DNA from: Amycolatopsis decaplanina DSM 44594
GTDB lineage: Bacteria > Actinomycetota > Actinomycetes > Mycobacteriales > Pseudonocardiaceae
DNA length: 64,000 bases
Assembly: GCF_000342005.1 (NCBI RefSeq)
Contig: NZ_AOHO01000038.1
Location: 30,920-94,919 of the forward strand
Direction of reading: 5' to 3'
Shown: positions 26,980 through 35,041 of the stretch, piece after piece
Layout: each line of letters opens with the position of its first letter
How positions within the stretch are numbered: the first letter of the stretch is position 1
The notes under the pieces: generated by a model
What the model was told of the DNA's origin: nothing
Seen by the model: the letters and a program-made list of their open reading frames with translations, nothing else
Databases searched by the model: none
Translations under genes and position numbers: made by a program

Positions 26980-29900
26980 CCCGACGTCTCGGTCTCGACG
27001 ACCTGTACGAAATCGCCGTCCCGGGCCAGCCTTCGTTGTCACCGGACGGCGACCGGATCGTCTACGTCCTGCGCACCGCCGACCGCGACGAGGACCGGAA
27101 CGTCCACACGCTCTGGGAGGTCGGCGCGACCACCGGCGAGGCCCGGCAGCTCACCCGCGGAACCGCCGACATGGCACCGGACTGGGCACCGGACGGCAGG
27201 CGGATCGCGTTCCTCCGCGCCCAGGACGGGCCGCCGCAGGTGTGGTTCCTGCCGTCATCGGGCGGAGAGGCCGAACGGATCACCGAACTGCCACTCGGGG
27301 CGGGCGCCCCGGTCTGGAGCCCGGACGGCGGCAAGATCGCGTTCTCGGCCGCGGTCGACCTGACGGGCGGCGACGCCGCGCCGAACGCGCCGGTGGTGGC
27401 GGACCGGCTGGACTTCAAGGCCGACGGCGCCGGGCTGATCAAGACCGTCCGCAAGCATCTGCACGTCCTGGACGTCGGCACGCGGGAAATCCGGCAGGTC
27501 ACCTTCGGCGACTGGCACGCCGGCGATCCGTCCTGGTCGCCCGACGGCACGCACCTCGCCTTCTCCGCCGGACGGGACGGCGACGCGGACCTGACTTTCC
27601 GTACCGGTGCCTACGTTCTCGACGTGACCACGAAGACCTCCGAGCCGCGGCTGATCGGCTCCGGCGAAGGCATGGCGGGCCCGGTCGGCTGGACCGCCGA
27701 CGGTGCCGCGCTGCTGGTGGTCGGCCGCGCCGACACCCGGGTCGGCCACCTCGGGTTGTGGCGGGTCCCGCTCGACGGCGGTGACGCGGTCGACCTGACG
27801 GCCTCCTTGGACCGCAACGTGATGTCCGGCGGCGCCGGCTACCCGGGCGCGCTCCCGAAGCTGACCGAGGACGGCGGCTCCGTGCTGTTCGGCCTCCGCG
27901 ACCGCGGCTGCACCCACCTGTACCGAGTGGACACCGACGGCGGAAACCCGCGAGCGGTGCTGGCGGGCACGGACCGAGTCGTGTCCGGAATGGACACCGC
28001 GGGCGGGAAAGTCGTGGTCGTCATGGCCACGGCCGGCTCATTCGGCGAGGTCACCGTCGTCGACCCGGCCACCGGCGCCGTCGACGTGCGCACCAATCAC
28101 GGTGCCTCCGTCGCCGAGGTCGAGCTCTTCCGCCACGAGGAACGGGAATTCACCATCGGCGACGGCACCGTCGTCCACGGCTGGCTGCTGCGGGACCCGG
28201 CGCGGTCCGGCGCCGCGCCGCTGCTGCTCGACATCCACGGCGGCCCGCACAACGCCTGGAACGGCGCGGCCGACTCGATCCACCTCTATCACCAGGCGCT
28301 CGTCGCGCGCGGCTGGGCGGTGCTGCTGCTCAACCCGCGTGGAAGCGACGGCTACGGCGAGGACTTCTACACCGCCGCCGTCGGCGGATGGGGCGTCGCC
28401 GATGCGGCCGACTTCCTCGAACCTTTGGACCACCTTGTCGCCGAAGGAATCGCCGACGCGGACCGGCTCGCCGTGGCGGGCTACAGCTACGGCGGGTTCA
28501 TGACCTGCTACCTGACCAGCCGCGACGACCGTTTCGCCGCCGCTGTCGCCGGCGGCGTGGTCAGCGATCTGACCAGCATGGAGGGCACGTCCGACGCGGG
28601 GCACTACCTGGCCGTCGGTGAGCTCGGCGGTCCGTCGTGGGACAAGAGCAACGAGCGGTTCTCGCCGTTCGCCCAGGTGGAGCGGGTGCGGACGCCGACG
28701 CTCGTGATACAGGGCGCGGAAGACGACCGGTGCCCGGTCGGCCAGGCCGAGCAATGGTTCGGCGCCCTGCGTGCGCGGGGTGTCCCGTCCCGGCTGGTGC
28801 TGTACCCGGAGGCCTCGCACCTGTTCATCCTCGACGGCCCGCCTTCCCACCGCCTCGACTTCAACCGGCGTGTCCTCGACTGGGTCGAGCAGTACGCCGC
28901 GCCCGCGGACGGCGTGTCACGAGTGCCGATCGAGGCGGCGCATTGGCGGCGGCGCCTGGCCGAACTGGCTCGCAAGCACCGCGTCCCCGGGGCGGCGCTG
29001 GGCATCGTACGGATCGGGGACGGCGCGGAGGTGCATGCCACCTACGGCGTGCTCAACACGGCGACCGGTGTCGAGGTCACCGAGGACTCGGTGTTCCAGA
29101 TCGGCTCGATCTCCAAGGTGTGGACCGCGACCGTGGTCATGCAGCTGGTCGACGAAGGCCTCCTCGACCTGGACGCGCCGATCGCCGATGTCGTCCCCGA
29201 ACTGCGGCTCGCCGATCCGGACGTCGCCAAGCAGGTGACCATGCGGCATCTGCTGACGCACACCAGCGGAATCGACGGAGACGTCTTCACCGACACCGGT
29301 CGCGGCGACGACTGCCTCGAACGCTACGTGGAGATCCTCGACCAGGCCGCGCAGAACCATCCGCTCGGTGAGACGTTCTCCTACTGCAACTCGGGTTTCG
29401 TGCTCATGGGCCGGGTGATCGAGAAGCTCACCGGGCAGACCTGGGACGCCGCGATGCGGGAGAAGCTGTTCGCCCCGCTCGGTCTCGCCCACACCGTGAC
29501 GCTGCCCGAGGAGGCGCTGATGTTCCGCGCCGCCGTCGGGCACGTCGCCGGCGAGGACGAAGACCCGAAGCCCGCGCCGATCTGGGGACTGCCACGGAAC
29601 ATGGGACCGGCAGGCCTGATCACCGCCACGACCAAGGACGTGCTCGGCTTCGCCCGGCTGCACCTGACCGGCGGGCTCACCCCGTCCGGCGAGCGGATCC
29701 TGACCACGGCGTCCGCCACCGCGATGGCCGAGAAACAGGCCGACCTCCCCGACAAGCATTCGCTCGGTGACTCCTGGGGCCTCGGCTGGATCCGCGACGA
29801 CTGGAGCGGACGGCGCGTCATCGGCCATGACGGCAACACGATCGGGCAGTCCGCGTTCCTGCGGCTGCTGCCCGATCAAGGGCTCGCCGTCACGCTGCTC

Positions 29901-30296
29901 ACCAACGGGGGCAACACCCGCGACCTGTTCCAGGAGCTGTACCGGGAGATCTTCGCCGAATTGGCCGATGTGGCGATGCCGCGACCGCTGGCGCCGCCCG
30001 CGACCCCGGTCACCGTCGACGGTACGAGGCACGTCGGCGTCTACGAACGGGCCGGTGTGCTGATGGAGGTACTGTCCGAAGAGGACGGACTCCGGCTCCG
30101 GCAGACCGCCACGGGACCGCTGGCCGAGCTGATGCCGGAGAAGACGATGGAGTTCGACCTGGTCCCGGTGGCCGACTCGCTCTACGTCTGCCGTGAGCCG
30201 GGCGCGCAGACCTGGATGCCGGTCACGTTCTACACGCTGCCGACAGGGGAGCCGTACGTGCACTACGGCGTGCGCGCGACGCCGAAGGTGTCCTGA
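26976..30296 (+). CDS. Bifunctional S9 peptidase / S12 serine hydrolase fusion
   Basis: 1106 aa. Residues 1 to about 400: TolB/DPP-IV-like beta-propeller (repeats such as WAPDGRRIAFLR, WSPDGGKIAF, WSPDGTHLAFSA). About 400-640: prolyl-oligopeptidase alpha/beta-hydrolase with S504 (GYSYGG), D583 (GAEDD) and H615 (EASHLF). About 650-1000: S12 domain with S711-I-S-K714, Y803-C-N805 and H951-D-G953. About 1005-1106: C-terminal beta domain. No signal peptide. S9 enzymes cleave short peptides (acylaminoacyl- or prolyl-peptides); S12 enzymes often act on D-residues. Last gene of the importer operon, overlapping DppF by 4 bp, so its substrate is probably the imported peptide. All catalytic residues of both halves are intact. 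Confidence 0.93.
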   Translation: MTRRLGLDDLYEIAVPGQPSLSPDGDRIVYVLRTADRDEDRNVHTLWEVGATTGEARQLTRGTADMAPDWAPDGRRIAFLRAQDGPPQVWFLPSSGGEAERITELPLGAGAPVWSPDGGKIAFSAAVDLTGGDAAPNAPVVADRLDFKADGAGLIKTVRKHLHVLDVGTREIRQVTFGDWHAGDPSWSPDGTHLAFSAGRDGDADLTFRTGAYVLDVTTKTSEPRLIGSGEGMAGPVGWTADGAALLVVGRADTRVGHLGLWRVPLDGGDAVDLTASLDRNVMSGGAGYPGALPKLTEDGGSVLFGLRDRGCTHLYRVDTDGGNPRAVLAGTDRVVSGMDTAGGKVVVVMATAGSFGEVTVVDPATGAVDVRTNHGASVAEVELFRHEEREFTIGDGTVVHGWLLRDPARSGAAPLLLDIHGGPHNAWNGAADSIHLYHQALVARGWAVLLLNPRGSDGYGEDFYTAAVGGWGVADAADFLEPLDHLVAEGIADADRLAVAGYSYGGFMTCYLTSRDDRFAAAVAGGVVSDLTSMEGTSDAGHYLAVGELGGPSWDKSNERFSPFAQVERVRTPTLVIQGAEDDRCPVGQAEQWFGALRARGVPSRLVLYPEASHLFILDGPPSHRLDFNRRVLDWVEQYAAPADGVSRVPIEAAHWRRRLAELARKHRVPGAALGIVRIGDGAEVHATYGVLNTATGVEVTEDSVFQIGSISKVWTATVVMQLVDEGLLDLDAPIADVVPELRLADPDVAKQVTMRHLLTHTSGIDGDVFTDTGRGDDCLERYVEILDQAAQNHPLGETFSYCNSGFVLMGRVIEKLTGQTWDAAMREKLFAPLGLAHTVTLPEEALMFRAAVGHVAGEDEDPKPAPIWGLPRNMGPAGLITATTKDVLGFARLHLTGGLTPSGERILTTASATAMAEKQADLPDKHSLGDSWGLGWIRDDWSGRRVIGHDGNTIGQSAFLRLLPDQGLAVTLLTNGGNTRDLFQELYREIFAELADVAMPRPLAPPATPVTVDGTRHVGVYERAGVLMEVLSEEDGLRLRQTATGPLAELMPEKTMEFDLVPVADSLYVCREPGAQTWMPVTFYTLPTGEPYVHYGVRATPKVS

Positions 30297-30300
30297 AGGC

Positions 30301-30339
30301 ACTTGGCCCGCCCGGGCGGCTTTCCGGGCGGGCCGAAGT
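30301..30339. terminator. GC-rich hairpin between convergent genes
   Basis: GGCCCGCCCGG pairs with CCGGGCGGGCC and the stem extends through ACTT/AAGT with one bulged base. It lies between the S9-S12 stop and the stop of the convergent small membrane gene, so it may end transcription from both sides. No T-tract, as usual in actinomycetes. Confidence 0.7.
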
Positions 30340-30341
30340 GT

Positions 30342-30536
30342 TCAGGCCTTGCGCCGTGCTACGTAACGGATGATCAGCAGCACGATGCAGACGACCGAGA
30401 CGGCGCCCGCGACCATGCGATAGGTCCAATCCAGCCCCGCGAACTGGCCGATCGAGTTGGCGGCCGCGCTGACCAGGAGGACGAGCCAGAGGGATGCGGT
30501 GACCAGTGCGCCGCCGGATTTCGCGTTGTCGTTCAT
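30342..30536 (-). CDS. Small two-helix membrane protein, unknown function
   Basis: 64 aa. Two hydrophobic helices are clear: ALVTASLWLVLLVSAAANSI and MVAGAVSVVCIVLLIIRYVA, ending in a basic ARRKA tail that points to a cytoplasmic C-terminus. There is no good ribosome site before the ATG at 30536, so a leaderless or weakly translated message is possible. A frame with this composition is very unlikely by chance. I do not recognise a family. Confidence 0.65.
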   Translation of the reverse strand: MNDNAKSGGALVTASLWLVLLVSAAANSIGQFAGLDWTYRMVAGAVSVVCIVLLIIRYVARRKA

Positions 30537-30670
30537 GGGAAAGACGCTAGGGTCCGGCAGGTTGGGCGAACAGGGGAGTGACCCCCGTCGCGGGGTGGTG
30601 CTGGCGCTACCCCGCGAGCGAACCGGGCGACGCGGTCTACTGTGGCCACACCGAGCGAAGGAGTTCGAGC

Positions 30671-31117
30671 GTGGCGATTCAGCGGATGGACAACGTCCTC
30701 ATCGTCGTCGAAGACCTTGACGCGGTCATCGCGTTCTTCGTCGAACTGGGGATGGAGCTGGAGGGTAAGGGACCACTCGATTGGCCAGGCGCGGAACGGG
30801 TCATCGGGCTCGAGGACGTCCGTCAGGACATCGCCATGCTGCGGATCCCGGGTGGACCTGGACGGGTCGAGCTGGCGAAGTTCCATCGGCCGAAGGCCAT
30901 CACGCCCGAGCCGAAGGACGCTCCGGCGAACACGCTGGGCATCCGCCGGGTCATGTTCGCGGTCGACGACATCGAGGACGTCATCGCCCGCCTGCGTGCC
31001 CACGGCGCCGAACTCGTGGGTGAGCTGGAACAGTACGAGAACATCTATCGGCTCTGCTACGTCCGCGGTCCCGAGGGCATCGTCGTCGGGCTCGCCGAAC
31101 AACTCGGGGCCTCGTGA
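30671..31117 (+). CDS. VOC-superfamily protein
   Basis: 148 aa from the GTG at 30671, preceded by GAAGGAG. Two VOC modules: MDNVLIVVEDLDAVIAFFVE LG at the start and IRRVMFAVDDIEDVIARLRA in the second half, ending YVRGPEGIVVGLAEQLG with the metal-position Glu in PEG. Small proteins of this kind are often annotated as glyoxalase or bleomycin-resistance-like; reaction unknown. Its stop lies within the first bases of a repeat-rich stretch (CTCGTGAGTGG). Confidence 0.85.
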   Translation: MAIQRMDNVLIVVEDLDAVIAFFVELGMELEGKGPLDWPGAERVIGLEDVRQDIAMLRIPGGPGRVELAKFHRPKAITPEPKDAPANTLGIRRVMFAVDDIEDVIARLRAHGAELVGELEQYENIYRLCYVRGPEGIVVGLAEQLGAS

Positions 31118-31161
31118 GTGGTAAGTCGTGTTCTCTTGAGGGGTAAGGCTCGTGGTGTGTC

Positions 31162-31210
31162 CGTGAAGGCCTCCTTCCCTACTTTCAGGGTAGGGAAGGA
31201 GGCCTTCACG
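31162..31210. repeat. Long hairpin, GTGAAGGCCTCCTTCC family
   Basis: Perfect 21-bp arms (left begins CGTGAAGGCCTCCTTCCC) with a 7-base loop. A sister element with different inner bases is at 31400-31446, and a short imperfect relative (GTGAAGGC...GGCCTTCAC) is at 57254-57280. The inner arm bases differ between copies while complementarity is kept, which argues for selection on pairing. Confidence 0.8.
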
Positions 31211-31316
31211 GACTTTCCTGACTCGCGGTTTCCGATGAACGCGCCTGCGGGGTGGCCGTGAGTGGCGAGTCGGGTTATTGAGGGGTAGGCAAACGTGGCG
31301 TGTCGTGGTAGCGAGT

Positions 31317-31362
31317 CTCGTGAGTGGTAAGGACGGTTAGAACCGTCCTTACCACTCACGAG
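31317..31362. repeat. 46-bp palindrome, copy 3, with duplicated HxlR-gene flank
   Basis: Same palindrome as at 2507 except for TAGA in place of TCTA at the centre. The following bases to about 31408 match 2553-2597 closely, including CGGTCCGCCGCTCAGGTCGC and CTGAAGT, which at 2572 is the end of the HxlR gene. Here no HxlR gene follows. Confidence 0.85.
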
Positions 31363-31399
31363 CCCCACCACGGTCCGCCGCTCAGGTCGCCTGAAGTTT

Positions 31400-31446
31400 G
31401 TGAAGGCCCCCTTCCTTGCGCCTAACGCAAGGAAGGGGGCCTTCAC
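31400..31446. repeat. Long hairpin, GTGAAGGCCCCCTTCC family
   Basis: Perfect 21-bp arms (left GTGAAGGCCCCCTTCCTTG plus CG, right its reverse complement) around a 5-base loop CCTAA. Related to the hairpin at 31162. Directly follows the duplicated HxlR-end sequence. Confidence 0.8.
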
Positions 31447-31480
31447 GTACTGGCCGACCATGCGCCCCGCCACACCCAAC

Positions 31481-31533
31481 GTCGCGAAAGCCACTTTCGG
31501 GACATCCAACGTCGCGAAAGTGGCTTTCGCGAC
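31481..31533. repeat. Double GCGAAAG/CTTTCGC hairpin with direct repeat
   Basis: Two similar inverted repeats follow each other: GTCGCGAAAGCCACTTTCGG and GTCGCGAAAGTGGCTTTCGC. Each is preceded by the direct repeat CCAAC. The first can also pair with the second. Function unknown. Confidence 0.7.
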
Positions 31534-31596
31534 ACGCCCCGACACCACGCCACGTTCGCCTTCCCCTCACACGCCACGTTTGCCTTATCCCTCAAA

Positions 31597-31726
31597 TAGA
31601 ACGCTCCTTATCGCTCACGACCCCTGCGCGAGGCCGTGCAAAATGCACAAATCGGGCATTCTGATCGGGATCAGTGTCTCTTGTGGATAGTCAAGAATGC
31701 GCCAGATCGCTGTGGCGAGCCCGCTC
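31597..31726. repeat. Dispersed 130-bp repeat, copy 1
   Basis: Contains CTCACGACCCCTGCGCG, AATCGGGCATT and GAATGCGCCAGATCGCTGTG. Its reverse complement recurs at 56960-57088 at roughly 85-90 percent identity by eye. Neither copy has a convincing coding frame. The two copies are in inverse orientation 25 kb apart. Confidence 0.8.
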
Positions 31727-31797
31727 CCGCCGCCAATCCCACCACGCCACCTTTGCCTTATCCCTCTTTAGAACCGTCTTCACCACTCACGAGGACC

Positions 31798-32445
31798 TCA
31801 GCCCTTCCCGCCCAAATAGGCCAGCACCGCCAGGACCCGCCGATGCCCGCTGTCCTCCGGCAACCCGAGTTTCGCGAAGATGTTCCGGATGTGCTTGTGC
31901 ACCGCGCCGTCGCTCACCACCAGCAGTTCGGCGATGGTCGTGTTGTTGTAGCCCTCCGCCATCAGCCCGAGCACCTCGCGCTCCCGCGCGGTCAGCCCTT
32001 CGAGCGGATCGGTCGCCCGGCGGTGCGCCATCAGCTGGGTGATCACCTCGGGGTCCATGGCCGTCCCGCCCTTGACGACCCGGTCCAGCGCGTCGAGGAA
32101 CTTCTCGACCTTCCCGACCCGCTCCTTGAGCAGATACCCGACAGCGCCCTTGCCGTCGGCCAGGAGTTCAGCCGCGTAACCGGTTTCGACGTGCGCGGAC
32201 AGCACGAGCACAGGCAGCCCGGGGTGTATCTTCCGCGCTTTGACGGCGGCACGGAGACCTTCGTCGGTGTGCGTCGGCGGCAGCCGGACGTCGGTGATCA
32301 CGGCGTCGGGCCGTTCCTTGGCGACCAGTTCGAGGAACTCGTCCACGTCGTCCACCGCCGCGGTGACGTCGATGCCCGAGGTGTTCAGCAGCATCACCAG
32401 GCCTTCGCGCAGCAGCGCGTCGTCCTCGACGATCAAGACCCGCAT
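31798..32445 (-). CDS. NarL/LuxR-family response regulator
   Basis: 215 aa. Receiver domain with acidic pair ([10 protein letters not shown]), phospho-acceptor Asp in [10 protein letters not shown], Ser in VLVLSAH and Lys in YLLKERV. C-terminal LuxR helix-turn-helix: [29 protein letters not shown] then [14 protein letters not shown]. Partner of the histidine kinase whose 3' end it overlaps by 13 bp. The stop lies against the repeat-rich gap. The target genes cannot be told from here. Confidence 0.95.
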   Translation of the reverse strand: MRVLIVEDDALLREGLVMLLNTSGIDVTAAVDDVDEFLELVAKERPDAVITDVRLPPTHTDEGLRAAVKARKIHPGLPVLVLSAHVETGYAAELLADGKGAVGYLLKERVGKVEKFLDALDRVVKGGTAMDPEVITQLMAHRRATDPLEGLTAREREVLGLMAEGYNNTTIAELLVVSDGAVHKHIRNIFAKLGLPEDSGHRRVLAVLAYLGGKG

Positions 32446-33632
32446 GGCAACTCCACTTTCAGTACGGTCGGCCCACCGACGGGGCTGGACAGCTTCAAGG
32501 TCCCGTCGAACGCCTCGGCCCGTTTGCGGATCCCGGACAGACCACTGCCGCCGGATTCGTCGGCGCCACCGTGGCCGTCGTCACGGATCTCGATGAGCAG
32601 GGTGTCGGCGTTGCCGTCGAGCGTGATCCAGGCGTGTTCGGCGCCGGAATGTTTGGTGATGTTGGCCAGCATCTCGGCGACGACGAAGTAGGCGGCCGCC
32701 TCGACGGCGGCGGGACGGCGGCTGCTGCTGTGAACGTCCACAGTGCACGGAACGGGGCAGCGGTCGGCCAGCGCGGTGATCGCGCCGTCGAGGCCGCGGT
32801 CGGACAGCAGCGGCGGATGGATACTGCGCACGACGGTCCGCAGTTCGGCCAGCGCGCCGGTCGCGGTGTCCTGCGCCTTGCCCAGCAACTCCCTCGCCCG
32901 CTGGGGATCCTTGTCGAACAGCGAATCGGCGATCCCCAATTGCAGGACCACCGCGGCGATCCTCGCCTGCGTCCCGTCGTGCAGGTCCCGTTCGAGACGA
33001 CGGAGTTCGGCGCCGTGCGCCTCCAGCGCGGCGGCACGGGAGGCGGCCAGTTCGACCACGCGGTCGGTGAGCACGACACCGGGTGCCGGAGCGAGCAGCT
33101 TGCGTGCGACGGAGGCTTGCCAACGAGCCACCCTCGGGAACAGGAATATCAGCGCGACCATGCCGACGCCCGTGATCGCGCTGAGCGCCGCCATCGGCCA
33201 CGACGTCACCATGAAACCGAGCGAGCTTTCCATCCCGCCGGGCACCGTCGGCCACACCAGTGCCGTGACCATCTGACGGAGCCCGCCGAGCGGCAAGCCG
33301 ATGGCGAAGATGCCGATGACGAAACCGGTGGCACCGTGGAAGGCGAGCCACCCCAGGTCCCGCCGCGAGGCCGGGTCGGTCACCGGGTTCCCGGACCGGT
33401 ACGGCTCGGGGATCGGCTCACCCAGCAGGCGGGCGGCCCGGCGGCGTTCGAAGCCGACCGGGCGGCGGATCAGCCGGAGCGCGATCGGCAACGCCGGGAT
33501 CCCGACGCCGAACGGGCACATCAGCAGCACGAACAGCATGCCGACGAGGACTAACCAGGCGACTATCGAGGAGGCCGCGCCGACCGCCAGGTACCGGATC
33601 GCGGACCAACAGGACCGGAGCCGGGTGATCAC
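32433..33632 (-). CDS. NarL-type sensor histidine kinase (HisKA_3)
   Basis: 399 aa, GTG start. N-terminal sensor with several membrane helices ([60 protein letters not shown]). Dimerisation helix with phospho-His in [20 protein letters not shown], then HATPase with N-box [10 protein letters not shown] and G-box [18 protein letters not shown]. First gene of the two-component operon, transcribed before the regulator. The membrane part has no known ligand motif. Confidence 0.94.
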   Translation of the reverse strand: MITRLRSCWSAIRYLAVGAASSIVAWLVLVGMLFVLLMCPFGVGIPALPIALRLIRRPVGFERRRAARLLGEPIPEPYRSGNPVTDPASRRDLGWLAFHGATGFVIGIFAIGLPLGGLRQMVTALVWPTVPGGMESSLGFMVTSWPMAALSAITGVGMVALIFLFPRVARWQASVARKLLAPAPGVVLTDRVVELAASRAAALEAHGAELRRLERDLHDGTQARIAAVVLQLGIADSLFDKDPQRARELLGKAQDTATGALAELRTVVRSIHPPLLSDRGLDGAITALADRCPVPCTVDVHSSSRRPAAVEAAAYFVVAEMLANITKHSGAEHAWITLDGNADTLLIEIRDDGHGGADESGGSGLSGIRKRAEAFDGTLKLSSPVGGPTVLKVELPCGS

Positions 33633-33740
33633 CCGGACAGTCTTCCATCCGGCCGGCGACGACGTTCACGCGAGAGGGGGCTGCCGATGGCGGTGTCGAG
33701 CAGGAGGGCGAGGGCCTCGTCCCTTTGCGATACTCGAACC

Positions 33741-34061
33741 ATGATCTTGATCGTCCTCAAAGCACGGATCCGTCCCGAGAAGCGAACCGCATGGCTGGCC
33801 GGTATCGAGCGGTACACGCAGCAGGTGCGCGGCGAACCCGGCAACGTCTCGTTCGACTACTACCAGAACGGTGGTGACGAGAACGAGTTCGTCCTGGTCG
33901 AGGTTTTCGCCGACAGCGCCGCCGGTGACGCGCACGTCGCCACCCGGCACGCCCAGGACTTCTTCCCGTTCATGTCGACCGTCGTCGCGGAGAAGCCCCG
34001 GATCAACTACCAGAATCTCGACGGCGATGCCTGGTCGGAGATGGCCGAGGTCGCGCCCTAG
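33741..34061 (+). CDS. Antibiotic-biosynthesis-monooxygenase (ABM)-fold protein
   Basis: 106 aa from the ATG at 33741. ABM dimeric alpha+beta-barrel pattern: ILIVLKARIRPEKRTAWLAG, EPGNVSFDYYQNGGDENEFV LVEVFAD, then HVATRHAQDFFPFMSTVVAE with the conserved His. Members act as quinol monooxygenases or cofactor-free oxygenases, but many are uncharacterised. Divergent from the histidine kinase and convergent with the alpha/beta hydrolase, with which it shares a CTAG that forms both stops (34058-34061). Confidence 0.85.
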   Translation: MILIVLKARIRPEKRTAWLAGIERYTQQVRGEPGNVSFDYYQNGGDENEFVLVEVFADSAAGDAHVATRHAQDFFPFMSTVVAEKPRINYQNLDGDAWSEMAEVAP

Positions 34062-34909
34062 GTCGCGTCCGTGGCGGTGCGGTCGATGATGGCGGCCAGT
34101 GCCGTGGCCGCCTCTTCGGGGACCCAGTGGCTGACGCCGGTCAGGATCTCGAGCCGGTAGCCGGCGTCGACGTACTGGCCGGCGAGTTCGGCGCTTCGGC
34201 GCGACAGGGCCGTGTCGCCGTCGCTCCATACGTGGGTGGTCGGCACGGTGACCCGGGCGCGGAGGGCCGCCGGGGGTTGCAGCAGCATCGCGCGGTACCA
34301 GTTCAGTCCGCCGGTGAGGGCTCCGCCGAGGATGATGTCCCGGCGGACCTGGTCGATCTGGGCCGCTGTCATCCCGGTGCCTGCCAGCGTGCGCTCCAGC
34401 GCGCGTGGACCGCGCCGGATGACAAGTTCGGGCAGCCAGGGGATCTGGAACAGGAACATGTAGTAGGACCGGATGAGCTGGTCGCTGGTGAGCATCGCGC
34501 GGAGGAACGCCCCGGCGTGGGGGACCGACACGGTGGTCAGCGACCTGATGAGGTCGGGCCGCTGTGCCGCGGTCGACCAGGCGGCGTTGGCGCCCCAGTC
34601 GTGCCCGGCCAGGTGTACCGGTCCGGCTCCGATGGCGTGGATGAGTGCGACGGTGTCGGCCACGAGGCGGCTCGACCGGTAGGCGAAGCGACCCCGTGGG
34701 CGCGCGCGAGGTGAGTAGCCGCGCTGGTCGGGCACGATCGTGCGGTATCCCCGCTCGTGGAGCAGTGCGGCGGTCTCCGCCCAGGAGGCACCGGTCTGCG
34801 GGAATCCGTGCAGCAGGACGACGACGGTGCCGTCGAGCGGACCGGTGTCGCGTACGTCGAAGGTGAGTCCGTCGTGGTCGAAGGAGTCGACGCGGCGGGA
34901 TGCGGTCAT
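34058..34909 (-). CDS. Alpha/beta hydrolase, epoxide-hydrolase-like
   Basis: 283 aa from ATG 34909 (GGGAGA upstream); an upstream in-frame GTG at 34948 lacks a good site. Oxyanion motif LLHGFPQTGASW; nucleophile elbow LAGHDWGANAAW, where Asp replaces Ser, as in soluble epoxide hydrolases and haloalkane dehalogenases; acid Asp in HVWSDGD TALS and His in GVSHWVPEEA. Probably opens epoxides or cleaves related compounds. Divergent from the AurF-like gene, and the gap holds a GTTAC-CTTGA-GTAAC repeat. Confidence 0.88.
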   Translation of the reverse strand: MTASRRVDSFDHDGLTFDVRDTGPLDGTVVVLLHGFPQTGASWAETAALLHERGYRTIVPDQRGYSPRARPRGRFAYRSSRLVADTVALIHAIGAGPVHLAGHDWGANAAWSTAAQRPDLIRSLTTVSVPHAGAFLRAMLTSDQLIRSYYMFLFQIPWLPELVIRRGPRALERTLAGTGMTAAQIDQVRRDIILGGALTGGLNWYRAMLLQPPAALRARVTVPTTHVWSDGDTALSRRSAELAGQYVDAGYRLEILTGVSHWVPEEAATALAAIIDRTATDAT

Positions 34910-34969
34910 GGGCGGATCTCCCATTCTTCCGTGATCTGACACGTCCACTCGCGAGACGGTCGGCTATAT

Positions 34970-34984
34970 GTTACCTTGAGTAAC
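34970..34984. promoter_or_regulatory. Candidate TetR-type operator
   Basis: GTTAC-CTTGA-GTAAC has perfect 5-bp arms, resembles TetR-family sites, and sits between the divergent hydrolase and AurF-like genes; a further CGGTAAC half-site lies at 34994-35000. No TetR gene is in the window nearby. Confidence 0.45.
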
Positions 34985-35041
34985 AGTGAATCGCGGTAAC
35001 AGGTAGCCGCGCGCTCAGCCGACGTCGTCAGGGAGGTCCGT

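Larger units (their letters stand above)
31118..31797. other. 680-bp repeat-rich intergenic region, no gene
   Basis: No credible coding frame on either strand. In order: a degenerate gene-end repeat (31112-31155), a 21-bp-arm hairpin (31162-31210), another degenerate repeat (31256-31300), a 46-bp palindrome with duplicated flank (31317-31408), a second 21-bp-arm hairpin (31400-31446), a double GCGAAAG hairpin (31481-31533), an inverted degenerate gene-end repeat (31555-31600), the 130-bp dispersed repeat (31597-31726) and a last inverted degenerate repeat reaching the response-regulator stop. It separates a rightward gene from a leftward two-component system. Confidence 0.85.

Noticed and set aside
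31057..31548. 163-codon leftward frame in the repeat-rich gap
   Set aside because: It runs through hairpins and palindromes and its peptide is made of translated repeats (KVAFATLGV, KAPFLALGARKGAF); no ribosome site.
31118..31797. CRISPR array
   Set aside because: The repeats are of different families and mostly palindromic, with no regular repeat-spacer spacing and no cas genes.
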